Shown: piece after piece, positions 1 through 3,972 of the stretch
Numbering within the stretch: position 1 is the first letter of the stretch
How the letters are laid out: every line of letters starts with the position of its first letter
Source: Nanobdellota archaeon
Lineage (GTDB): Archaea > Nanobdellota > Nanobdellia > Pacearchaeales > GW2011-AR1
Assembly (NCBI GenBank): GCA_030689875.1
Contig: JAUYHR010000125.1
Coordinates: 1 to 5,789, forward strand
Length of the DNA: 5,789 nt
Reading direction: 5' to 3'
Translations under genes and position numbers: made by a program
Notes under the pieces: generated by a model
Databases searched by the model: none
Seen by the model: the letters and a program-made list of their open reading frames with translations, nothing else
Told to the model about the DNA's origin: nothing

Positions 1-116
1 CTTTAGTCGGAGAGGAATACAAACCGAGCAGATTAAAAACTTTTTTTAGATGGAGAGATCCTCCAAAACAGGATATTAATAGACTTGTTTTATATCAAAG
101 TATTTTTAGGGATTAA
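1..116 (+). CDS. C-terminal end of an unrecognised protein (partial, 5' cut by window edge)
   Basis: An open frame runs from the window edge (first full codon at 3) to TAA at 114-116 and encodes the last 37 residues of a protein. The tail is rich in basic and aromatic residues, with stretches such as KPSRLKTFFRWRDPP and a final QSIFRD. It looks like ordinary coding sequence rather than chance: no in-frame stop, mixed codons, and a convergent gene starting its stop codon 3 bp beyond. I do not recognise the family and cannot assign a function from this fragment. Confidence 0.6.
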   Translation, partial: LVGEEYKPSRLKTFFRWRDPPKQDINRLVLYQSIFRD

Positions 117-119
117 TTT

Positions 120-413
120 TCACTCGTTTTCAAAAAATTGTTGACGAATACCAAAGGTGTTCATTGCTCTTTTTTCAAGCGAACTTAGTATAGAAGATTT
201 TTCAATGCCGGATTCATCTGGACTTTCCAACTTATTTATAATTTCTTTCTTTTTTGTTTCAGTCAGATTTAATTTTTCTATTAAATATTCCACTCTTTTG
301 TGGGGTTCACATGCTGAAATTCCTGCTGAAAGATAAGCCGGACCTAGTTCTGATTTAATAAAATTGCGTTGATAATTTTCTATTTCTTTTTTATTCCAAG
401 GTTTATATCCCAT
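120..413 (-). CDS. Hypothetical protein, 97 aa, helical and charged
   Basis: The reading frame goes from ATG (411-413) to TGA (120-122) on the minus strand. The product is soluble-looking, without signal peptide or membrane segment. It opens with MGYKPWNKKEIENYQRN and is rich in Lys and Glu, with a probable helix-turn-helix-like succession of short helices around residues 40-63 (VEYLIEKLNL, KKKEIINKL). I do not recognise a family. A TATA-like TTTAAA on the minus strand (435-440) lies about 24 bp from the ATG, which supports the start and suggests a leaderless message. The gene converges on the upstream partial gene with a 3-bp gap and diverges from the tRNA gene. It could be a small DNA- or RNA-binding protein, but that is only a guess from charge. 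Confidence 0.6.
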   Translation of the reverse strand: MGYKPWNKKEIENYQRNFIKSELGPAYLSAGISACEPHKRVEYLIEKLNLTETKKKEIINKLESPDESGIEKSSILSSLEKRAMNTFGIRQQFFENE

Positions 414-430
414 AATTTGTATTATTTATT

Positions 431-442
431 TTTATTTAAAAG
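431..442 (-). promoter_or_regulatory. TATA box for the 97-aa minus-strand gene
   Basis: Read on the minus strand this is CTTTTAAATAAA. The TTTAAA core is centred about 24 bp upstream of the ATG at 413. This matches the spacing seen at the other promoters here and predicts transcription starting at or next to the start codon. Confidence 0.55.
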
Positions 443-461
443 AATTGTGGTGATTCACAAC

Positions 462-471
462 TTTTATAAAT
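462..471 (+). promoter_or_regulatory. TATA box for tRNA-Gln
   Basis: TTTTATAAAT, with a palindromic TTTATAAA core at 463-470, is centred about 27 bp upstream of the first tRNA nucleotide (494). That is the expected archaeal TBP-site spacing, so the transcript would begin close to the mature 5' end. A second AT-rich stretch at 481-490 is too close to serve this start. Confidence 0.6.
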
Positions 472-493
472 TAATTTTAGTTTTAATTTATAC

Positions 494-566
494 AGCCCCA
501 TAGTACAGCGGTCAAGTATACGAGCCTTTGAAGCTTGTGACCCAGGTTCGAATCCTGGTGGGGCTA
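494..566 (+). tRNA. tRNA-Gln (anticodon UUG)
   Basis: A complete cloverleaf can be drawn by hand. Acceptor 494-500 (AGCCCCA) pairs perfectly with 559-565 (TGGGGCT), and U8/A9 are at 501-502. The D stem is 503-506 with 516-519 (one G-U), with GG at 510-511 in the loop. Anticodon stem 521-525 (CGAGC) pairs with 533-537 (GCTTG, one G-U). The loop CTTTGAA places the anticodon TTG at 528-530. The variable region is 538-541, the T stem CCAGG/CCTGG with loop TTCGAAT is 542-558, and discriminator A is 566. There is no intron and CCA is not encoded, so it is added after transcription. UUG reads CAA (and CAG by wobble). The first pair is A1-U72. Most archaea make Gln-tRNA by amidating Glu-tRNA-Gln with GatDE; whether this organism does cannot be seen here. 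Confidence 0.95.
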
Positions 567-569
567 TTT
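557..569 (+). repeat. Direct repeat, copy 1 (3' end of tRNA-Gln)
   Basis: GGTGGGGCTATTT spans the last T-stem bases, the 3' acceptor strand, the discriminator and three flanking bases. It is repeated exactly at 712-724, 155 bp downstream. The GC-rich core is unusual in this AT-rich spacer. Confidence 0.7.
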
Positions 570-619
570 TAATTCGAACCTCTACTCAAACTTTGTCTTT
601 GGAATTAATTTGTAAAATG

Positions 620-636
620 TTATAAAATACTTAAAG
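620..636 (+). promoter_or_regulatory. Orphan TATA-like promoter element
   Basis: TTATAAAATACTTAAAG contains two overlapping TATA-like cores, TTATAA and CTTAAA. Its AATACTTAAA (626-635) is identical to the promoter box at 1381-1390 before the 224-aa gene. No start codon lies 24-27 bp downstream. Any transcript would start near 648-659 and cover the hairpin and the tRNA-end copy, or act as a distal promoter for the gene at 761. Confidence 0.35.
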
Positions 637-711
637 CCAAAATTTTCGGTTCTCATCCTCTCGAGCTTTACTTTTGAAATGAAACTAAAAATAGTCAAAA
701 GCAAAACTCTC

Positions 712-724
712 GGTGGGGCTATTT
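712..724 (+). repeat. Direct repeat, copy 2 (tRNA 3'-end duplicate, att-like)
   Basis: This is an exact second copy of GGTGGGGCTATTT from the tRNA 3' end, including three bases beyond the discriminator. Such tRNA-tail duplicates are the usual footprint of integration at tRNA genes (attL/attR) or of partial tRNA duplication. Only about 140 bp separate the copies and no integrase is visible, so this would be a scar or relic if it is an attachment site. Confidence 0.5.
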
Positions 725-730
725 CACAAG

Positions 731-740
731 TTTTAAATAT
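731..740 (+). promoter_or_regulatory. TATA box of the EF-like gene
   Basis: TTTTAAATAT has its TTTAAA core (732-737) about 26 bp before the ATG at 761 but only 17 bp before the ATG at 752. The spacing therefore favours 761 as the start of a leaderless message. Confidence 0.55.
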
Positions 741-760
741 GCTGGAGACTTATGATAAAT

Positions 761-1141
761 ATGCCAAAAAAAGCATCTTCAAAAAAAAAGGTTGTTAAAA
801 AGAGTTCTACTAAATTAACTAAAAAAAGTTCATTTAAAACTAAATCAAAGAAAGTTGAGAAAAAAGAAATCTCTCAAATTCAAAAGCCAAAAATAAAGGG
901 AAAACAAGTTGGGGAAGTTTCAAATTATTTTGAGCATGTTGGCGTTGCGGCGATTAAATTAAATGCAGAATTAAAAGTAGGCGATAAAATAAGAGTTGCC
1001 GGCGGAGAAGTTGATTTTGAGCAGGATGTTAAAAGCATGCAGATACGGCATGAAGTTGTTCAAAAAGCAAAAAAGGGAGATGAAATAGGGATTAAAATCA
1101 AGAACAAAGTTAGAAAAGGATATAAAATTTTCAAAGTTTAA
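761..1141 (+). CDS. Translation elongation factor-like beta-barrel protein with lysine-rich tail
   Basis: The 126-aa protein has two parts. Residues 1-48 are a basic tail with about 20 lysines and repeated KKSS-type units, likely disordered and suited to binding RNA or DNA. Residues 49-126 resemble the EF-Tu domain-2-like beta barrel found as small stand-alone 'elongation factor-like' proteins in archaea and at the C-terminus of U32 peptidases. Diagnostic stretches are VGEVSNYFEHVGVAAIKL, LKVGDKIRV, the VDFEQDVKSMQIRHE stretch and AKKGDEIGIKI. That domain lacks a GTPase and its exact role is unknown; ribosome or RNA association is inference. An in-frame ATG at 752 (preceded by GGAG at 744-747) would add MIN. 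I prefer 761 because of TATA spacing, but a distal promoter could make 752 usable. Confidence 0.8.
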   Translation: MPKKASSKKKVVKKSSTKLTKKSSFKTKSKKVEKKEISQIQKPKIKGKQVGEVSNYFEHVGVAAIKLNAELKVGDKIRVAGGEVDFEQDVKSMQIRHEVVQKAKKGDEIGIKIKNKVRKGYKIFKV

Positions 1142-1181
1142 ATGTATTTTTTAGCGCATAAATCTTTAAAACACTAAAAAT

Positions 1182-1191
1182 CTTTAATTTA
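1182..1191 (+). promoter_or_regulatory. Likely TATA box of the zinc-ribbon gene
   Basis: CTTTAATTTA is centred about 24 bp before the ATG at 1209, in register with the other leaderless promoters here. A stronger-looking CTTTAAAA at 1164-1171 lies about 41 bp upstream and would give a short leader instead. Confidence 0.4.
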
Positions 1192-1208
1192 TTAACAAAT
1201 TATTTAAA

Positions 1209-1349
1209 ATGGGAACCGAATGTCCAAAATGCAAGGGTACGAGAAGAATCAAGATAAATGGAACAATACAGCCGTGCTGGGATTGTCTTAACAGCGGCGA
1301 GATGGATCAGCATTCTAAAGATATAAAAGAGTCAAAGATAAAAATTTAA
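1209..1349 (+). CDS. Zinc-ribbon microprotein, 46 aa
   Basis: ATG at 1209 to TAA at 1347-1349 encodes 46 residues. Two CxxC knuckles, Cys5/Cys8 (CPKC) and Cys23/Cys26 (CWDC), separated by 14 residues, are the expected four ligands of one zinc ribbon. The first knuckle reads CPKCKGTRRI, reminiscent of DnaJ-type CxxCxG knuckles. The second continues into LNSGEMDQHSKD, a distinctive acidic and polar tail. There is no membrane segment or signal. The frame also has a promoter box at the usual spacing, and its GC is higher than the flanking spacers. A nucleic-acid or ribosome-associated adaptor role would be typical of tiny zinc ribbons, but I cannot name a function. It sits between two genes that have their own promoters, so it is probably transcribed alone. 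Confidence 0.7.
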   Translation: MGTECPKCKGTRRIKINGTIQPCWDCLNSGEMDQHSKDIKESKIKI

Positions 1350-1383
1350 TTTATTTTGAATATATATTTTATTTTAGATAAAT

Positions 1384-1391
1384 ACTTAAAA
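1384..1391 (+). promoter_or_regulatory. TATA box of the 224-aa gene
   Basis: ACTTAAAA has its CTTAAA core about 26 bp upstream of ATG 1414 and about 17 bp upstream of the in-frame TTG at 1405. This supports the ATG start. Confidence 0.5.
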
Positions 1392-1413
1392 GAGATTTTT
1401 TGTTTTGAAATTT

Positions 1414-2088
1414 ATGGTTTGGGTAAAAAGGAAAATTGATTTAAGCGTGGTTGATTCTAAAATTATAAAAGATGATTTTATTATTGCAAAGGGTTCTACA
1501 TTAGCTTATCCCCTTTTATCTAAAGACGAAAAAGAAAATCCTTTTAAGAGAAGTTTGTGGGCGCCGATATTTTATATTTTTAAGGTGCATAAAAATCATC
1601 CCATGAAAGTTTTATTAAATGATGGACATTTGCGCATTTGGCCTCTAAGCGATATTAATACTTCTAAAAAGAATTTTAGGTTTCCAATGGAGGTTTATAA
1701 AGATAAATTAAATCATGATTTAGCAACCCTCATGATTGTTCCTTATAATGTGACTCATTCAAGCTGGAAAAAATATGAAATTCCCGAAGGATTTATTTCA
1801 ACTGATGGCAAAAAAAGTAGCGCTTCTTTGTTATACGCGGATTATAATGCAGGTTTACATTCACAAGATGGACTAACTATTTCACATGTTATGCCTTCTC
1901 AAGTTTTGCGTCATTTAAGTGATTGGATGCAGGATGGAAAAAGAATAACTTCGCATGAAAAAACATTTAATCAAAAATTAGAAGGAAGAGTTGAAATTTC
2001 TCTTGAAACAGGAAGAAAGATTTTCCCCGAAATTACAAAAACTCTTGAAGAGAGATATAAAACTAGATTAACTTTTAAAAGAGATTAA
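1414..2088 (+). CDS. Hypothetical protein, 224 aa, unrecognised family
   Basis: ATG 1414 to TAA 2086-2088. A TTG nine bases upstream (1405) would add MKF, but the TATA box at 1384-1391 is correctly spaced only for 1414. The product looks cytosolic and globular, without signal peptide or a long enough hydrophobic span (the longest is near residues 49-58, around WAPIFYIFKV). It is rich in Lys, Asp and His. Eye-catching segments are KGSTLAYPLL (27-36), HLRIWPLSD (72-80), LMIVPYNVTHSSW (106-118) and LTISHVMPSQVLRHLSDWM (154-172). The C-terminal 45 residues are charged and helical. I do not recognise a catalytic motif or family. Codon and base use match the neighbours, so nothing points to recent transfer. 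The stop overlaps a downstream ATG (TAATG). Confidence 0.75.
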   Translation: MVWVKRKIDLSVVDSKIIKDDFIIAKGSTLAYPLLSKDEKENPFKRSLWAPIFYIFKVHKNHPMKVLLNDGHLRIWPLSDINTSKKNFRFPMEVYKDKLNHDLATLMIVPYNVTHSSWKKYEIPEGFISTDGKKSSASLLYADYNAGLHSQDGLTISHVMPSQVLRHLSDWMQDGKRITSHEKTFNQKLEGRVEISLETGRKIFPEITKTLEERYKTRLTFKRD

Positions 2089-2098
2089 TGCCCGACAA

Positions 2099-2109
2099 TA
2101 TTTTTTATT
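2099..2109 (+). terminator. T-rich putative terminator after the 224-aa gene
   Basis: The run TATTTTTTATT lies 11 bp past the stop codon. Archaeal RNA polymerase commonly stops at such T tracts without a hairpin. A second, weaker TATA-like site (TTTTAAATA, 2135-2143) follows and could be an alternative ftsY promoter giving a leader of about 35 nt. Confidence 0.35.
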
Positions 2110-2171
2110 CAGCACGCGCGCTTATATCTGATTATTTTAAATAAAACCACAAAAAAGACTTTCAGTTAATA

Positions 2172-2179
2172 TTATAAAT
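2172..2179 (+). promoter_or_regulatory. TATA box of ftsY
   Basis: TTATAAAT is centred about 25 bp upstream of the ftsY ATG at 2200. This predicts a leaderless ftsY mRNA and a transcription unit separate from the upstream gene. Confidence 0.55.
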
Positions 2180-2199
2180 TAAAAAACAATTCTAAAGAT

Positions 2200-3459
2200 A
2201 TGTTCAACAAACTTCGTGAAAAATTAAAAAACTGGGCAACGGGCTTGGTAAAAAAAGCCGAACCTATTGGAGAACCTGAAAAAACTGAAAGAATTAAAGA
2301 GATAGTTAAAACTCCAAAAAAAGAAAAAAAATTTATAGAGGGCTCACCAGAAGGCACAGCAGCGTCATCCTTTAAGGAGTCATCCCTTGGGGAAAAAACA
2401 GAAACAATTTCAGAGCTTATTGAAGAAACAAAAACAGAGATTAAACCCATTGAAGAGCACGAATATAAAGAAGCTGAAAAAAGAGAAGAAATTCCTGAAG
2501 AAAGAGAGCTTGGCGGGAAAGTTTGGGAAGATATAAAGCAAGAAGAAAAATCAAGAGAAAAGGAAGAAAAGAAAGGATTTTTTAAGCGACTTTTTTCGAA
2601 AATTACAAATGTAAAAATTTACGAAAAAGATTTTGACATATATGCCGAAGAGCTTGAAACACTTCTTTTGGAAAATAATGTTGCTCTGGAAGTTGCGGAA
2701 AAAATAATTAAAGAACTTAAAGAAAAAATTGTCGGAAAAGAACTTTCAAAAAAAGAGATTAGCTCCGAGATAAATGAAACATTCAAAGAGACTATTTCAG
2801 AAATTCTTATAGAACCTTTTGACACGCTCGCTCAAATTAAAAAGTTTAGAGAAGATAATCCTTCTAAACCATATGTGATTTTATTTTGCGGAATTAATGG
2901 AAGCGGAAAAACAACTACGATTGCAAAAATGGCTTATTTTTTAAAAGAAAATAATTTCTCCTGCGTCCTCGCTGCCGGAGATACTTTCAGGGCAGCTTCA
3001 ATAGAACAGCTAAAAAAACACGGCGAAAAACTTGAAATAGAAGTTATCGCGCATAAATATGAAAGCGACCCCGCTTCCGTCGGGTTTGACGCAATAAAAT
3101 ATGCGGAAAAAAAACATATTGACTGCGTTTTAATTGATACTGCCGGACGAATGCACACTGCAAAAAATTTAATGGCGCAAATTGAAAAAATTTCAAAAGT
3201 CTGCAAACCAAACTTAAAAATTTTCATAGGAGAATCAATAACTGGAAATGACGCTGTTGAACAAGTAAAAAGTTTTGATTCATCAATTGGAATTGACGGA
3301 ATTATCCTAACAAAAGCTGATGTTGATGAAAAAGGGGGAACAGCATTAAGCGTCGGCTATGTAACAAAAAAACCAATTCTTTTTCTCGGAACAGGGCAGG
3401 AATACAAAGACTTTGAAAAATTTGATAAAAAGAAATTTGTGGAGAAGTTGGGGTTGTAA
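2200..3459 (+). CDS. ftsY: Signal recognition particle receptor FtsY
   Basis: FtsY is the membrane-associated SRP receptor GTPase. It pairs with GTP-bound SRP54 to hand translating ribosomes to the Sec translocon. The protein is 419 aa. Residues 1-20 form a basic amphipathic helix, about 21-125 a Glu/Lys-rich linker, about 126-215 the helical N domain (ELETLLLENNVALEVAEKI near 151), and the rest the G domain. Visible GTPase motifs are G1 GINGSGKTTT (231-240), the SRP-family box DTFRAASIEQL (261-271), G3 DTAGR (313-317), G4 TKADVDEKGG (371-380) and the G5 region GTGQEYKDFEKFD (397-409). GNDAVEQ (349-355) is the FtsY-type interface loop. The usual Asp four residues before its Gly is Glu345. GFFKRLFSKI (126-135) resembles the lipid-binding A/N junction of bacterial FtsY. 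The N-terminal extension appears longer than in many archaeal FtsY proteins. srp54 lies one gene downstream. Confidence 0.97.
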   Translation: MFNKLREKLKNWATGLVKKAEPIGEPEKTERIKEIVKTPKKEKKFIEGSPEGTAASSFKESSLGEKTETISELIEETKTEIKPIEEHEYKEAEKREEIPEERELGGKVWEDIKQEEKSREKEEKKGFFKRLFSKITNVKIYEKDFDIYAEELETLLLENNVALEVAEKIIKELKEKIVGKELSKKEISSEINETFKETISEILIEPFDTLAQIKKFREDNPSKPYVILFCGINGSGKTTTIAKMAYFLKENNFSCVLAAGDTFRAASIEQLKKHGEKLEIEVIAHKYESDPASVGFDAIKYAEKKHIDCVLIDTAGRMHTAKNLMAQIEKISKVCKPNLKIFIGESITGNDAVEQVKSFDSSIGIDGIILTKADVDEKGGTALSVGYVTKKPILFLGTGQEYKDFEKFDKKKFVEKLGL

Positions 3460-3490
3460 TAGATTAATTATATATCTTAGAACACGATTT

Positions 3491-3501
3491 AATTTTTAAA
3501 T
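3491..3501 (+). promoter_or_regulatory. TATA box of the 103-aa gene
   Basis: AATTTTTAAAT has its TTTAAA core (3495-3500) about 24 bp before ATG 3522. A second box, TTATAAAA (3510-3517), lies about 30 bp before the in-frame ATG at 3543, so two start sites are possible. Confidence 0.5.
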
Positions 3502-3521
3502 GAAAAGAATTATAAAAAATT

Positions 3522-3833
3522 ATGAAATTAGAAGGAATAATTATGGAAGAAACAAGTTTATTAGATTTTAGAGATATGGAACTGATAAAAAAGAATATTG
3601 AAAAATTACCAGAAGATACAATAAACAAATTAGTTTCAAAAAACGGGGAAACATATTTAAAAACTATGATAAATAGAAGAGGGAGTGCAACGATTTTACA
3701 ATTTTTAAAAAAAGAGGATTACTCTTTGCATATTCCAGAAGAAGCAAAAGAGATTTATCATAACTTAAAAGACGAAGCTGGAATTACTTTTACTTATCAA
3801 GATACTTCATATATTTTTTTATATCCAAAATAA
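3522..3833 (+). CDS. Hypothetical protein, 103 aa, between ftsY and srp54
   Basis: ATG 3522 to TAA 3831-3833. An alternative in-frame ATG at 3543 (giving MEETSLLDF, 96 aa) is preceded by the Shine-Dalgarno-like GAAGGA at 3531-3536, whereas 3522 has the better-placed TATA box. I keep 3522 with moderate certainty. The protein is small, charged and mixed alpha/beta: helices are likely in residues 20-60 (MELIKKNIEKL, TINKLVSKNGETYLKTMI), then IPEEAKEIYHNLKDEAG (78-94) and a final aromatic strand (FTYQDTSYIFLYPK). There are no cysteines, membrane spans or recognised motifs. I do not know the family. Its position between the two SRP GTPase genes is suggestive, but it has its own promoter and srp54 has another, so no co-transcription is implied. 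Confidence 0.65.
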   Translation: MKLEGIIMEETSLLDFRDMELIKKNIEKLPEDTINKLVSKNGETYLKTMINRRGSATILQFLKKEDYSLHIPEEAKEIYHNLKDEAGITFTYQDTSYIFLYPK

Positions 3834-3847
3834 TCCCCAACCAAAAA

Positions 3848-3872
3848 CTTCTTAATCTTTCTATTTCTTATT
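3848..3872 (+). terminator. Pyrimidine-rich putative terminator of the 103-aa gene
   Basis: Several short T tracts (CTTCTTAATC, TTTCTATTTC, TTATT) follow the stop codon within 15-40 bp, the usual form of an archaeal intrinsic termination zone. No strong hairpin accompanies them. Confidence 0.3.
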
Positions 3873-3921
3873 AAAATAATAAATTAATGGAAATTTCGTA
3901 AGCAATTTAATTCCTGCACAA

Positions 3922-3937
3922 GGGGAGGGTGGGCGGG
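3922..3937 (+). promoter_or_regulatory. G-quadruplex motif abutting the srp54 TATA box
   Basis: GGGGAGGGTGGGCGGG has four G tracts with one-base loops (A, T, C), the most stable class of intramolecular G4 sequence. It sits on the non-template strand immediately before the TATA box, where TFB would contact the BRE. It is highly atypical of this AT-rich window. Confidence 0.6.
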
Positions 3938-3947
3938 TTTTTAAATA
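3938..3947 (+). promoter_or_regulatory. TATA box of srp54
   Basis: TTTTTAAATA, identical to the box at 5607-5616, is centred about 30 bp before ATG 3973. The predicted transcript would carry only a very short leader of about 5 nt. Confidence 0.6.
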
Positions 3948-3972
3948 CCGAGCGAAATTTCAAAATATAAAA

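Larger units (their letters stand above)
567..751. other. Gene-poor spacer with orphan promoter and tRNA-end duplicate
   Basis: No convincing reading frame lies in these 185 bp. The stretch starts with the T-rich end of the tRNA transcript (TATTTT). It then holds ATTCGAACCT at 572-581, an inverted copy of part of the tRNA T arm, a TATA-like pair of boxes at 620-636, and a possible hairpin (671-677 with 695-701). It also holds a 13-bp direct copy of the tRNA 3' end at 712-724, then the promoter of the next gene at 731-740. Confidence 0.5.

Noticed and set aside
641..724. Split tRNA half, as known from Nanoarchaeum
   Set aside because: The tail matches the 3' acceptor but there is no T arm (697-713 cannot form one), and an intact tRNA-Gln is next door.
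567..751. SRP RNA gene near its protein partners, or a box C/D sRNA
   Set aside because: Far too short and AT-rich for archaeal SRP RNA, and no RTGATGA/CTGA box pair is visible.
1142..1177. 11-codon frame after the EF-like gene (ATG at 1142)
   Set aside because: Too short, AT-rich, overlaps a T-run terminator, and has no independent signal.
1405..1413. TTG start adding MKF to the 224-aa protein
   Set aside because: The TATA box is only about 17 bp away, too close, while ATG 1414 has the standard spacing.
2172..2450. Minus-strand open frame opposite the 5' part of ftsY
   Set aside because: It is the antisense shadow of the Glu/Lys-rich FtsY linker, giving a Ser/Phe-rich product. The plus strand is certain FtsY.
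2619..2825. Minus-strand open frame opposite the FtsY N domain
   Set aside because: Antisense shadow with low-complexity Ser/Phe/Ile content and no promoter.
2934..3227. Minus-strand open frame opposite the FtsY G domain
   Set aside because: Lies wholly within conserved GTPase motifs on the plus strand; a compositional shadow.
3888..3902. Five-codon frame (ATG...TAA) upstream of srp54
   Set aside because: Lies upstream of the srp54 TATA box, so it would not be in the srp54 mRNA. It is better explained by the GAAATTTC palindrome.
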